From contig NZ_JABEQN010000003.1 in NCBI RefSeq assembly GCF_014174165.1, positions 1 to 64,000 on the forward strand: a DNA stretch of 64,000 nucleotides, written 5' to 3'. A model generated the notes under the pieces. That model saw only the letters and a program-made list of their open reading frames with translations, did not search any database and was not told the origin of the DNA. Positions 1 through 10,717 of the stretch are shown here, piece by piece. A program made the translations under genes and the position numbers. The DNA comes from Gluconacetobacter dulcium. Lineage in GTDB: Bacteria; Pseudomonadota; Alphaproteobacteria; Acetobacterales; Acetobacteraceae. The first letter of the stretch is position 1. Each line of letters opens with the position of its first letter.

Positions 1-1
1 T

Positions 2-70
2 TACGTCACGCCGAACGAAGCAGAGGAGATCTTCTATACAATCCTGAACGATGATAAAAAAGCAGCCTGA
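2..70 (+). pseudogene. 3' end of an insertion-sequence transposase (probably IS3-family OrfB), cut by window edge
   Basis: Only about 22 codons lie inside the window, ending in TGA at 68-70; the reading frame contains TPNEAEEIFYT, which resembles the extreme C-terminus of IS3-family integrase-type transposases. It is followed directly by a terminal-repeat-like sequence (see 71-111), the normal arrangement at the right end of such an element. Family assignment rests on this context and on recall of similar IR sequences, not on a catalytic motif, which would lie left of the window. Confidence 0.4.
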
Positions 71-111
71 CTATTGAACCAAAAACTCTCCGGTAAACCC
101 GGGGCGGTTCA
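71..111. repeat. Probable terminal inverted repeat of the left-hand insertion sequence
   Basis: Read outward-in on the minus strand from 111 the sequence begins TGAACCGCCCCGGGTTTACC, a form typical of IS3-family ends. The homology of the minus-strand IS5-type transposase stops exactly at base 112, so 111/112 is the insertion junction. The partner repeat and the target duplication lie outside the window. Confidence 0.5.
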
Positions 112-443
112 GACATCCCTTGTGAGGCGGCGGCAGCGTCCGAGCTATGCAAAGCTGCGCTCCACGATCCAGCGTTTTGGCAGGACGACAAAGCCTTCTG
201 TCCGATCGCTGCGCTTGACAATCTCGATCGTCCACCGGCCGAGTTCGGCCATCGCGTTACGCAGCCTCTCGCCAGCATACCCTCCGTCACCGATCAGATG
301 GCGGAGCCAGGGGAACAGGGAGCGTATCCGGGTTGCCACCAGCGGCGCGCCGTCACGATCCTGAACGTCGGCGGGATGCACGACAGCCGCTACGACGTGA
401 CCCATCGTGTCGGTTGCGATATGCCGCTTGCGTCCCTTGATCT

Positions 444-1565
<1,122 letters not shown>

Positions 1566-2053
1566 TCTTGCCCGCGTCATAGCCACGCGGGCCGCCATTT
1601 TCTGCGGTTTTCACCGACTGGCTGTCGATGATGCCCACCGAAGGCGTGGCGTCTCGTCCATCCTGCTCACGCGACAGGATCACGAGAATATGGTTCATGG
1701 CCTCCCATCGTCCCTCGCGTATCCACCAATAGAAATAACCTTGCACGGTCGTAAAGGCGGGAAAATGCCGGGGCAGTTGCCGCCATTGGCAGCCGGTCGT
1801 GACGATATAGAGGATCGCCTCCATGACGCGGCGCAAATCCGTGCGGCGCGGCCTCCCCAGACGTTTCCTCTCGGGCATCAGCGGCTCAATCAGCGCCCAC
1901 TCCGCATCGCGCAGGTCACTTGCATACTCAAGGTCGTCCCGACGATACTGCGCGCGGGTGATTTCAGTCCAGGCCATCTTGATCTCATCAGGTCATCGCA
2001 AACCCATGAATCATAACCTGCTGAAATCACTCAACTCATTTTAAGTCAGACAC

Positions 2054-2443
2054 TCAGACTCTCTGGATCAGTTCGATCTTGTACCCGTCCGGGTCTTCGA
2101 CAAAAGCAATGACAGTAGTGCCGAATTTCACGGGTCCGGCCTCACGGATGACTTTACCGCCGCCGGCCCGCACCACCTCAACCATCTCCGCAACATCGGG
2201 CACGCCGACCGCAAAATGCCCGAATCCAGTGCCGGCTTGATATCCGTCATCTTTACCCCAGTTATAGGTCAGTTCGATTTCTGCCTGACCTGCGTCGTTA
2301 TCGGCATAACCAATAAAGACCAGAGTATATTTACCCTCGGGCACGTCACGTCGGCGCAACTCATGCATACCGAGCAATTTATAGAAAGCAATGCTGGTAT
2401 CGAGATTATGGACACGGACCATCGTGTGCAGATAGGTAGCCAT
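2054..2443 (-). CDS. gloA: Lactoylglutathione lyase (glyoxalase I)
   Basis: A VOC-fold metalloenzyme of 129 residues that isomerises the methylglyoxal-glutathione hemithioacetal to S-lactoylglutathione. The four metal ligands of the bacterial Ni-type family are visible: His in YLHTMVRV, Glu in AEIELTYN, His in GFGHFAV and Glu in DGYKIEL. ATG at 2443 is preferred because AGGAG lies about 7 nt upstream; another ATG at 2449 would overlap the lpxI stop by 4 nt. It is the last gene of the envelope operon and ends a few bases before the mobile-element nest. Its C-terminus (IQRV) is short compared with enterobacterial GloA, so the insertion may have shaved it without touching the active site. Confidence 0.9.
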   Translation of the reverse strand: MATYLHTMVRVHNLDTSIAFYKLLGMHELRRRDVPEGKYTLVFIGYADNDAGQAEIELTYNWGKDDGYQAGTGFGHFAVGVPDVAEMVEVVRAGGGKVIREAGPVKFGTTVIAFVEDPDGYKIELIQRV

Positions 2444-2445
2444 CG

Positions 2446-3330
2446 TCATTCTCCTGTTCTACCAGTTGGCACACCCACCGCCCCCTCATTGATCCCCATC
2501 AGGAACAGGCCAGTCTCATCGGCAGCGGCGACGCAGGCCGCCGAATCGATCATCAGAGTCGCACCTGCTTGAAAGGCGATACCACGTAGCCCCACCTCTG
2601 CAGCACGCCGGACGGTATCCGATCCAATCGTCGGCAGATCGGCGCGGAGATCCTGCCCAGGTTTGAGCATCTTGACCAGAACACCACCCGGCCGCCCCGG
2701 TTGCCTGCATTCTCCGGCCCGCAACAGCATCCGGTCAGTACCTTCCATCGCCTCGACGGCCAGCACCAAACCGTCCTGCACCACACACCCCTGTCCGATA
2801 TCCAACCGCCCGATCGCCTCGACCACATCCTGACCGCGACGGATGTCCGCCAAGGCTCCCGAATCGGGCTGGATGCGCCCCAATACACCAGAGCGACCAA
2901 CTGAACCCGAAAGGAACTCATGGGCGCCATGAATAACAAAGCCTTCTTCGGCCAGCACACGTACGATCGCCGCAAGCAATCCATCATCACCCGAGAACAG
3001 TGCCCGTCCGATTCGTCCCATGATCCGCACACCCGCCGCATCTGGGCGCAGATCGGAAAAAGATGGCCGGCGTACCGGCCCGATCAGGACCAGATCTCGG
3101 CACCCTTCCGCTCGCAGACAAGACAGGATCTCACCGGCCGCAGCCAGCCTGATATAACGGTGCGGCCAAGGTTCGACCACGCCAGGTTCGGCAAAATCCT
3201 GGAACCCAACGATGAAGACGCGACGCCCAAGCCTTTCCACGGTGCGCGCTACCTGCCCCGGCAGTGGCCCTCCTCCAGCCAAAATGCCCACGCAGCTTCC
3301 GGCTAGTCTAGGGCCGTCACCGACGATCAT
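2446..3330 (-). CDS. lpxI: UDP-2,3-diacylglucosamine pyrophosphatase LpxI (DUF1009)
   Basis: A 294-residue protein with the LpxI/DUF1009 signature. It has the N-terminal [15 protein letters not shown], the [21 protein letters not shown] segment in the middle, and C-terminal [17 protein letters not shown] and [13 protein letters not shown]. LpxI hydrolyses UDP-2,3-diacylglucosamine to lipid X in lipid A synthesis, replacing LpxH in alphaproteobacteria. It lies 20 nt after lpxA in the same operon. In relatives lpxB usually follows; here gloA and then mobile DNA follow instead. ATG start at 3330. Confidence 0.93.
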   Translation of the reverse strand: MIVGDGPRLAGSCVGILAGGGPLPGQVARTVERLGRRVFIVGFQDFAEPGVVEPWPHRYIRLAAAGEILSCLRAEGCRDLVLIGPVRRPSFSDLRPDAAGVRIMGRIGRALFSGDDGLLAAIVRVLAEEGFVIHGAHEFLSGSVGRSGVLGRIQPDSGALADIRRGQDVVEAIGRLDIGQGCVVQDGLVLAVEAMEGTDRMLLRAGECRQPGRPGGVLVKMLKPGQDLRADLPTIGSDTVRRAAEVGLRGIAFQAGATLMIDSAACVAAADETGLFLMGINEGAVGVPTGRTGE

Positions 3331-3350
3331 GCCGATACCCTATCCTCGCC

Positions 3351-4205
3351 CTATACCCCGTCAGATTCAATCGATACCGCACCACCGCCAGCCACTCGCA
3401 CCAATCCGCGATGGCTGGGAGCTTCGATGAAGGCTAAAATCTCAGCCACCTTCGGCTCATCACCATATTCCGTTCGCACCGAAGCCATACGCTGGCTGAA
3501 CGCCATCGATTGCTCTTCCATTGCGCGGGGATAAAGCGCACGGAACGCACGCCGCAAGCGATGCACCTCTTCGGCCTGCACGCCATTACGCTTTAACCAA
3601 ATCCAATGCAGCCCGACCAGCCGGGCTCGATTTCCAAGCACGCTGCCATAGGGAATCACATCGGCCTCTACACCGCATACGCCGCCGACCAGCGCCGCAC
3701 GACCGATACGCACGAACTGATGCAATGCCGCTGCACCCATGATTCGCGCGTGGTCCCCGATTGTGACATGCCCTCCCATGACGACATTGTTCACGATGAT
3801 CACGCTGTTCCCTAGCGCGCAGTCATGCGCAACGTGGGAATTGGCCATGATCAGGCAATCGTCACCCACGCGTGTCACGCCGGTGCCGGTCGCAGTGCCC
3901 CGATGAATAGTCACATGCTCTCGGATCACGGTTCGTGCTCCGATGATACAGCGCGTCGACTCTCCTCGGTATTTCAGGTCTTGAGGTGCCATGCCGATCG
4001 TAGTGAATGGATAACAGACAACTCCTGGACCAATCTGCGTATGACCATCGACGATCACATTGGCGATCAAATGCACGCCATCTTCGATCACGACGTCGGG
4101 ACCAATCGAACACCATGGACCAATCCGGACCCCATGCCCAATCACCGCCCCGTCGGCGACGATCGAGGACGAATGAATCTCTGCTGCTCGGCTTACTGAG
4201 TCCAT
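3351..4205 (-). CDS. lpxA: UDP-N-acetylglucosamine acyltransferase
   Basis: First committed step of lipid A synthesis: transfer of a 3-hydroxyacyl chain from ACP to UDP-GlcNAc. The protein is a left-handed beta-helix of hexapeptide repeats (IGHGVRIGPWCSIGPDVVIE and following) with the catalytic His in NSHVAHDC, then the C-terminal helical part (NGVQAEEVHRLRRAFRALY). From ATG 4205 it has 284 residues; the frame stays open upstream to 4355, but alignment to the family's usual N-terminus (SRAAEIHSSSIVADGAVIG) supports the inner start. Another ATG lies at 4265. It sits between fabZ and lpxI, the standard order. Confidence 0.93.
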   Translation of the reverse strand: MDSVSRAAEIHSSSIVADGAVIGHGVRIGPWCSIGPDVVIEDGVHLIANVIVDGHTQIGPGVVCYPFTTIGMAPQDLKYRGESTRCIIGARTVIREHVTIHRGTATGTGVTRVGDDCLIMANSHVAHDCALGNSVIIVNNVVMGGHVTIGDHARIMGAAALHQFVRIGRAALVGGVCGVEADVIPYGSVLGNRARLVGLHWIWLKRNGVQAEEVHRLRRAFRALYPRAMEEQSMAFSQRMASVRTEYGDEPKVAEILAFIEAPSHRGLVRVAGGGAVSIESDGV

Positions 4206-4417
4206 TTGTACCAAATCGGTCAATATGCTCTCCCACAGCGGGGCTCGGCCCAGAACCGTCTGCATGCCGATGCCCCGGTTCAGCCAGCGTTCATCTTCAG
4301 CGCGGTGATCTCTCGTCAAGCGCCGCATACCAGCGAATCGGATATCGCATTCCACGCAAGGAGGAAACTATTGCCCAGAAACGGAACGGAACGTTTCAAT
4401 CCGACCCAGCGGCGGCT

Positions 4418-4903
4418 TTAGCCCATAATCATCGCGCTGAATGTCGCCTCGGCTACCGATACGCCATCCACACGTGCCACGCCCCTGAATTTCCAGACAT
4501 TAGCACGACTACGTTCCTTTTCGACATGGATCCGCAACTGATCGCCAGGTTCTACCGGACGGCGGAACTTGGCTCCGTCGATGGTCATGAAATAAACCAA
4601 TTTACCTTCAAAGGCGGCCCCCAGGGTCAATACGACGAGAGTCGCCGCCGTCTGCGCCATCGCCTCAATTATCAGCACACCAGGCATTACGGGGCGGGAT
4701 GGGAAATGCCCCTGGAAATGCGGTTCACTTGCGGTAACATTCTTGATGCCTACAGCGGAAGAACCCAGTATTATATCGACCATCCGGTCAATAAGCAGAA
4801 ATGGATAGCGATGAGGAATCGCCTCCATAATCCGCATCACGTCGATCGACTCAATACTCGTCGGGCTATCGCCCACTGCGGGAACCTCTACTTCTTTATT
4901 CAC
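4418..4903 (-). CDS. fabZ: 3-hydroxyacyl-ACP dehydratase FabZ
   Basis: A hot-dog fold dehydratase of fatty-acid elongation, 161 residues from a GTG at 4903. The catalytic His is in [11 protein letters not shown] and the Glu in [24 protein letters not shown] is the family core motif. The frame continues upstream to 5059, but that would overlap lpxD by 62 nt and add an atypical tail, so the GTG at the point where family similarity begins is chosen. There is no strong ribosome binding site, so the start is the uncertain part. Confidence 0.9.
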   Translation of the reverse strand: MNKEVEVPAVGDSPTSIESIDVMRIMEAIPHRYPFLLIDRMVDIILGSSAVGIKNVTASEPHFQGHFPSRPVMPGVLIIEAMAQTAATLVVLTLGAAFEGKLVYFMTIDGAKFRRPVEPGDQLRIHVEKERSRANVWKFRGVARVDGVSVAEATFSAMIMG

Positions 4904-4997
4904 GTCGTCCGACCATATTTTGCTCAGGACGGCAGGTCCAAGCACCTTTTCATACAAACACCCACCTATCCCGGTTGAATTCCGGGGGCCTGCTGTC

Positions 4998-6071
4998 TCA
5001 GGCCTCTCCTCCTCCCTCGCGCGGCGTCTTTTTCGCCAAGCGCCGCAACACTGCCACATTCCGAAAAAACTCCCGGAATGGCATCGCGGGACTGCCGATA
5101 ACGTCAGCCCCTGCCTCCACGTCCGACATCACTCCACATTGCGCACCGATCCGGGCTTTGGTGCCAATACGAATATGGCCAATCAAGCCAGCCTGGGCAG
5201 CAACGGTAACGAAATCGCCGAGTTCCGTAGATCCTGATATCCCCGCCTGAGAAACCACGATACAGCAGCGACCCAAGCGCGCATTATGACCAATCTGCAC
5301 CAGATTGTCGAGGCGCGAGCCTGCACCGACAACAGTGTCCTGTGACGAGCCTCGGTCTATCGTGGAGTTCGCCCCGACTTCGACCCCATCCTCCAAGATC
5401 ACGCGCCCCAATTGTGGAACGGTCTCGAAGCCATTAGGGCCCACCGCAAAACCAAATCCTTCCTGACCGATCCTTACCCCTGCCAGCAACGTCACCCGAT
5501 CACCCAAAAACGCGTGTGATACGCAGGCATGGGCGCCTACTCTGCATCGCTCACCAATCCTTACCCCTTCACCGATCACCGCGTGCGAGTCGATACGGGT
5601 TCCTGCCCCGATGGATGCTCGTGCTCCGATCACAACGAAAGGACCGATCTGCGCCGATGGATCGACGGCAGCCTCCGTTCCCACCAACGCCGTCGGATGA
5701 ATGCCTGGAACCACGGCTGGCGCCGGATGAAACAGACTAGCCACCCGTGCCCACGCCAGATAGGGCGCCTGACAGACCAGCCCGACGGTACTCTTGGGCA
5801 ACCGGTCGACAAAAGCCTGACCCAAAAGCACTACACCCGCGCGCGTCTGCTCCAGCAACGGCGCATAGCGGCGATTATCCAGGAAGCTGACATCCTGCGG
5901 ACCGGCCGATTGCAGCGGAGCTATGCCGACATACAGCCTATCGGGATCAATGCCTTCATTCCCAACGATCCGGGCATCCGCACATTCCGCGAGCTTCTGG
6001 AGCGGAAACGGACCGTTCCGCTCGAAGAACCGCTCATCACCCGGCAGGGCGGCGTCGACCTGCCCTTTCAT
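4998..6071 (-). CDS. lpxD: UDP-3-O-(3-hydroxyacyl)glucosamine N-acyltransferase
   Basis: Third step of lipid A synthesis, adding the N-linked hydroxyacyl chain. It has 357 residues: an N-terminal nucleotide-binding part ([19 protein letters not shown]), then hexapeptide-repeat beta-helix ([20 protein letters not shown] onward) with the catalytic His in [11 protein letters not shown]. It starts 15 nt after the skp-like gene. Length and motifs match the family; no anomalies. Confidence 0.95.
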   Translation of the reverse strand: MKGQVDAALPGDERFFERNGPFPLQKLAECADARIVGNEGIDPDRLYVGIAPLQSAGPQDVSFLDNRRYAPLLEQTRAGVVLLGQAFVDRLPKSTVGLVCQAPYLAWARVASLFHPAPAVVPGIHPTALVGTEAAVDPSAQIGPFVVIGARASIGAGTRIDSHAVIGEGVRIGERCRVGAHACVSHAFLGDRVTLLAGVRIGQEGFGFAVGPNGFETVPQLGRVILEDGVEVGANSTIDRGSSQDTVVGAGSRLDNLVQIGHNARLGRCCIVVSQAGISGSTELGDFVTVAAQAGLIGHIRIGTKARIGAQCGVMSDVEAGADVIGSPAMPFREFFRNVAVLRRLAKKTPREGGGEA

Positions 6072-6086
6072 TCCCAGTTGCGCCCC

Positions 6087-6995
6087 TCAGTGATGTGCCA
6101 CCGCGGGCGCAGCCGCGGCAGGAGCTTCAGGTGACGCTACCGGGGCCTGAGCCTCCTGCTGCTGACGTTCAACATCGGCGGTGGTGGGCATCGTACCAGA
6201 CTTTGCCAACACTTCGGGATCAACATTCGCCGCCGGGATAAACACCGTCGGCAATACCTTGTTCAGTTGATCGGCAACTTGCTGGGTGATGTCCAGCCCG
6301 TCTTGGCTGAGAGCCACCTGCTCACGATGCAGAATCAGGTTCATTCCCCGACTACTCGCAACCTGACGGATGATCTGAACCAGTTCACGCTCGATCTGCC
6401 CCAGCGAGACCTGAGCCGCTTCCTGAACGACGCGATTACGATTGCGGAAATCGCGCTGGGCGCTGATTACACGCTCCTGCAGATGACGCTCGCGCTGCTG
6501 AATCTGATCGGAAGCCATATTTTTCGCTTGGGCCTGCAACTTCTGCTGCTCGTCTCGCCAGCCGGCTTGTTCCTTCTGCGCGTCGCGCGCCAGTTCATCA
6601 CGCCGTGCCCCCAGCACGCGTTCGGCCTGTTGCGCGGCACTGGAAAGGCGCATTACGTCAGGCACACTGATCACGCCAATTACAGGCACAGGCGGTGCAA
6701 CGCCACGTGGAATGTCGGGCGACGGCGGCACAGGCGGCAGCGGCAACACAGGCGGTGTCTGGGATTGCGCCTCGTCGCCATCGGCTGGGGATGCTGGCAT
6801 CGGAACCGGCGCAGGATGAGCCTGACTACGGGGAGCCGACGCAGCCGGGCCGGGCTGGGCAGTCTTGGGAACGAACCAACCGGCATTTCCACCGGAGGGC
6901 GCTACCCCCTGCGCCCATGCCGGAACACAGGCCGTGCCGGCGCATGACAGCACGACAGCCGCGACCAGAGCGGATACGCCACTTGAACGAAGCAT
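6087..6995 (-). CDS. OmpH/Skp-family periplasmic chaperone with proline-rich N-terminal extension
   Basis: ATG at 6995 with GAGGTG 5 nt upstream starts a signal peptide (MLRSSGVSALVAAVVLSC, cleavage near AWAQ). The mature protein has about 75 residues rich in Pro/Ala (PPVLPLPPVPPSPDIPRG), then the Skp/OmpH domain with a long charged coiled coil (ARRDELARDAQKEQAGWRDE onward) and a Pro/Ala/Gln tail ending in His-His. Skp chaperones outer-membrane proteins in the periplasm and its gene lies between bamA and lpxD in most proteobacteria, as here. At 302 residues it is nearly twice the usual Skp length; the extra mass is low-complexity ends. Confidence 0.88.
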   Translation of the reverse strand: MLRSSGVSALVAAVVLSCAGTACVPAWAQGVAPSGGNAGWFVPKTAQPGPAASAPRSQAHPAPVPMPASPADGDEAQSQTPPVLPLPPVPPSPDIPRGVAPPVPVIGVISVPDVMRLSSAAQQAERVLGARRDELARDAQKEQAGWRDEQQKLQAQAKNMASDQIQQRERHLQERVISAQRDFRNRNRVVQEAAQVSLGQIERELVQIIRQVASSRGMNLILHREQVALSQDGLDITQQVADQLNKVLPTVFIPAANVDPEVLAKSGTMPTTADVERQQQEAQAPVASPEAPAAAAPAVAHH

Positions 6996-7002
6996 TGTCA
7001 CC

Positions 7003-9423
7003 TCAGAATTGCTGGCCGAAGCCGAAGCGGAACAATTGGGTCCGGTCATGTTTCTGCTTAAGGACCGGAATACCAAGATCGATATTGATCAGGCCAAATG
7101 GGCTTTTCCACGCAAAGCCTACGCCAGTCGTCACGCGGGGCGTCAACGTGTCACCATAAACCGGCGTATAGCGGGGCATGTCCTGCGGATAGGCCGTATA
7201 GCGATTCCGCACACGCAGACCGTCCAATCCACCCATATCCACGAAATAACGGCCGCGAATCCCCATATCCGCCCCGAAAGGCATCGGAAAATTAAGGGTG
7301 GCCGAGGCGGTATAAAGGAAGCGGCCGCCGATGAAATCCTCTTGCGAATGCATCGGATAGGTCTGGCCGTTCCACGTATAGGCTGGGATGCCCATGCTAC
7401 GTGGCCCTGCACCTCCGTCCAGAAAGCCGCGTAGCGTATTACCGCCTAGATAGAAGTTATCGATGATGTCACTACGACCACCACCCCAATTGGCAATCTC
7501 TCCTGCACCAGCCGTCAGCGCCAATGTCCAGTCATGGTTACCCGTGAGATCGTCCATCGGAATGTAGTAGCCTAGATCCACCTTGCCGCGCACATAGCGT
7601 TCGTTACCGCCCAAACCGGCGAAATCACCGCCAAGTCTTACGACGTAGCCACTATGTGGCTGCATGCGGTTATCGCGCGTGTCGTACGTGATAGTCGTAC
7701 TGAGCTGCGATAGCAGCGACCAGCCGGTCTGGTCGAGAACATACCAGGATGCATCGCTGTACGCGTTATCAACGTGACGATCCGTCAGCGTGTAGCTCCA
7801 AGACTGCGACAGACGATTGGTATAGGCATACCCCATCCTCAGCGTGATGCCGTAGCGCCCTTCTGAATAGTTCTGGTAGGTCTGGTAATTATTTTCAATA
7901 ACGAACAGATCGACGCCAGCGACCAAGTTGCGGTTCAGGAAGTAAGGATCGCTGACCGACACGTCCGCCTGCCGCTGGTAATAGGCCATCGTCCCGGAAA
8001 TACCAGCATCAACACCAGATCCCAGCAGATTATGCTGCTTCAGCCCAATATTACCCAGAATACCTACGTCGGTCGAATAGCCACCACCCAGCGAAAATTC
8101 GCCTGTTGGCTTCTCGACGACATTAACCGCCACGTTCGTCCGGTCTGGTGCCGAACCCGGTGTCTGGTCCACCGAGACGCTGCTGAAGAAACCCAGATCC
8201 TGCAAGATCGCCTTGGTGTATTTCCGCTCGGTGGGAGTGTACGGGTCGCCTTCAGACATCGGGATCTGGCGTCGGATCACCGAATCCTGCGTAATCGTGT
8301 TGCCATTGATATCGATCCGCTCAACATAGGCGCGTGGCCCTTCGCTTACATCGAACAGCAGGTCCACAACGCGCTTTTCAGGGTTGCGGGCGATTTCTGG
8401 GCGCACCATCGCAAACGGATAGCCCTGCCCCTGTAGAATCTCCTGCATGTCAGTCGCGTTATGCTGCACTGCGCTGCCATCGTACCACTGGTTCGCAAAC
8501 AACTCGATATATTTGCGCATCGATGCTGCGCTCACATGCTTCAGCGACGAGCGAATATTGACCTTACCTAACCGATAGCGCGGCCCTTCATCCACCGCGA
8601 AGGTCACATAGAAGGATTTGCGATCAGGCGCGAGTTCGCCCGTCTGGTTGCGCACCTGAAAATCGACGAACCCATTACGGAGGTAAAATCGGCGCAACAG
8701 CTCGGAATCGTAGCGAATACGCTCGGGGTTATATTCATCGGACGAAGCGAAGAACCGATACCATGCCGTTTCCTTCGAGGATATGACTTGGGCCAGACGG
8801 GCTTCACTGAACGCCTTGTTGCCAACGAATGAAATTTTGTGGATCAGGGTTTGCTGGGCTTCGTTGATCTGAAAGACCACATCGACCCGATTATGCGCCA
8901 GCCGGATGATCTGTGGCGTTACCGTTGCGGCATACCGTGCCTTGCTGGCGTAGACCTCCAGGATCTTTTTACGATCGGCCGCCGTGATTTGAGTGGAGAA
9001 CACCGCGCGCGGACGTAACGCGATCACCTTTCGTAGATCCTCGTCCTTCGCGGCATGGTTGCCTTCAAAGGCGATGCGATTGACAATCGGATTCTCGGCC
9101 AGACGTACTTGAAGCACATTACCCGCCCGATGAAGCGTCACATCCCGGAACAAACCGGTTGCATACAATGTCTTCAGCGAACGATCGAGTTGGTCCTGAT
9201 TGAACGGATCCCCGGGCTGCACCACCATATAGGATAGAACGGTGCTGGTCTCGATCCGGTCATTGCCGGTGACCTGTATTGCTTCGATAATGCCGCCGGA
9301 TCGAGCCATATGCCCCGCCGGAGCGTGATCTGCCGGGACTCCACGCCGCGCCTCGGCGGTTCCGGCGAGAAACAGCGGCACGAGGCAGACCGACGCCAGA
9401 AGCGTTGAACGTTTAGTCGGCAA
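7003..9423 (-). CDS. bamA: Outer membrane protein assembly factor BamA
   Basis: Central Omp85 component of the outer-membrane beta-barrel insertion machine, 806 residues. It begins at a TTG (9423) with GGGGGAAG 7 nt upstream, followed by a signal peptide (TLLASVCLVPLFLAGTAEA). Five POTRA repeats follow to about residue 400 (for example IQVTGNDRIETSTVLSYM), then the 16-strand barrel with DPYFLNRNLV, the GGNTLRGF motif and a C-terminal LFRFGFGQQF ending in aromatic Phe as in exported barrels. It lies between rseP and the skp-like gene, the conserved order. Confidence 0.95.
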   Translation of the reverse strand: MPTKRSTLLASVCLVPLFLAGTAEARRGVPADHAPAGHMARSGGIIEAIQVTGNDRIETSTVLSYMVVQPGDPFNQDQLDRSLKTLYATGLFRDVTLHRAGNVLQVRLAENPIVNRIAFEGNHAAKDEDLRKVIALRPRAVFSTQITAADRKKILEVYASKARYAATVTPQIIRLAHNRVDVVFQINEAQQTLIHKISFVGNKAFSEARLAQVISSKETAWYRFFASSDEYNPERIRYDSELLRRFYLRNGFVDFQVRNQTGELAPDRKSFYVTFAVDEGPRYRLGKVNIRSSLKHVSAASMRKYIELFANQWYDGSAVQHNATDMQEILQGQGYPFAMVRPEIARNPEKRVVDLLFDVSEGPRAYVERIDINGNTITQDSVIRRQIPMSEGDPYTPTERKYTKAILQDLGFFSSVSVDQTPGSAPDRTNVAVNVVEKPTGEFSLGGGYSTDVGILGNIGLKQHNLLGSGVDAGISGTMAYYQRQADVSVSDPYFLNRNLVAGVDLFVIENNYQTYQNYSEGRYGITLRMGYAYTNRLSQSWSYTLTDRHVDNAYSDASWYVLDQTGWSLLSQLSTTITYDTRDNRMQPHSGYVVRLGGDFAGLGGNERYVRGKVDLGYYIPMDDLTGNHDWTLALTAGAGEIANWGGGRSDIIDNFYLGGNTLRGFLDGGAGPRSMGIPAYTWNGQTYPMHSQEDFIGGRFLYTASATLNFPMPFGADMGIRGRYFVDMGGLDGLRVRNRYTAYPQDMPRYTPVYGDTLTPRVTTGVGFAWKSPFGLINIDLGIPVLKQKHDRTQLFRFGFGQQF

Positions 9424-9576
9424 ATTCAGCTTCCCCCAAACCAGACGCTCCGCGAACCCTTAACCGCACCATACAACCAGAGTCGTAGTGCTCACGGTCG
9501 ATCATATCCGCTTGGCGGACGTATCCGAAATCCCCCCCTTCGCGCAAGCACCCGCGTGTTCGGATATGCGAGCGCG

Positions 9577-10680
9577 TCAACCGTTCAAGGACGCAACCCA
9601 GCGAAACAGGCCAAAATGCGACAGGTCATTAAACGTGGAAAAGAGAAATAGTCCCGCGATCACGGCAAACCCTGCCTGAAAACTGATGTCGCGCACACGG
9701 CGCGAAACCGGACGCCCGAGCAGCGCCTCCAACCCGTAGAACACCAACCTCCCGCCATCCAGCACGGGAATCGGAAACAGGTTGATCAACCCCAGATTGA
9801 CGGACAGCAACGCCATGAACGACACGAGACTGGCTACCCCGTATTGTGCCACTTGGCCCGACATCTGAGCGATGCGCAGGGGACCGCCCAAGTCCTTCGC
9901 GCTGTGCTGCCCGGTCAGCATCTGCCACAACCCGCCCAGCGTCTGGATTATCAGGCGCCAAGTCTCCTGCACGGCCGCGCCCACCGCTGCCATGGGCGAC
10001 ATCGGCTTGCCGACTGTCGCAGTAAACATCACCCCAAGCTGCCCGGTCCTGGTGCCGCTTTTGTCCGTCACGGTCCCCACGATCACGGGAAGCGTCACAA
10101 CCTGACCGCCGCGTCGAACGCCCAGTTCGGTATGCGCCCCAGGTTCCGCGGTAACACGAGCCTGAATATCCGCGACATCAGAAACCGTATGATCCCCGAT
10201 CCTGACAATCACGTCATCCGGTTTCACTCCGGCGGCCTCGGCTGCACTGCCTGCCACGACCTGTCCCACGACATTGCGGATCTCCGGCCGACCCGCGAAC
10301 ATGAAGAGACCGGCAAACAGCACGATAGCGAGCAGAAAATTGAATATCGGCCCGGCAGCGATTACGATCGCGCGCGAGAGCACAGGTTTGTCATGAAAGG
10401 TTCGTCCTGGCAGCCAAGCCGCCATCTGTTCGGGCGTCGCCTCATCAGGTCCTTCGAACCCATGTGGCTTGACGTATCCTCCCAGCGGAATCGGACATAG
10501 TCGCCATTCCGTACCGACACGATCGTGCCAGCGCAGCAGGGGGCGCCCGAAGCCGATCGAGAAGACCTCGACATGCACCCCCCGCCAACGGGCGGCCAGA
10601 TAGTGGCCCAACTCGTGAATAAAGACCAACACACCCAGCACCAGGGCGAAGGCAAGAAGGGTCCGAAGCAACTCGGGCAT
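9577..10680 (-). CDS. rseP: RIP site-2 metalloprotease RseP
   Basis: Inner-membrane zinc protease that cleaves transmembrane anti-sigma factors and spent signal peptides; 367 residues. The zinc site HELGH is in the first transmembrane helix (VLVFIHELGHYLAARW), a PDZ domain follows (VVGQVVAGSAAEAAGVKPDD), and the second catalytic motif is NLFPIPVLDGG near the C-terminus. Only one PDZ domain is obvious, as in many alphaproteobacterial copies. It sits between dxr and bamA. Confidence 0.94.
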   Translation of the reverse strand: MPELLRTLLAFALVLGVLVFIHELGHYLAARWRGVHVEVFSIGFGRPLLRWHDRVGTEWRLCPIPLGGYVKPHGFEGPDEATPEQMAAWLPGRTFHDKPVLSRAIVIAAGPIFNFLLAIVLFAGLFMFAGRPEIRNVVGQVVAGSAAEAAGVKPDDVIVRIGDHTVSDVADIQARVTAEPGAHTELGVRRGGQVVTLPVIVGTVTDKSGTRTGQLGVMFTATVGKPMSPMAAVGAAVQETWRLIIQTLGGLWQMLTGQHSAKDLGGPLRIAQMSGQVAQYGVASLVSFMALLSVNLGLINLFPIPVLDGGRLVFYGLEALLGRPVSRRVRDISFQAGFAVIAGLFLFSTFNDLSHFGLFRWVASLNG

Positions 10681-10717
10681 GATGATGGATCAGCTCCTCA
10701 TAACGATATCGCTGAGG

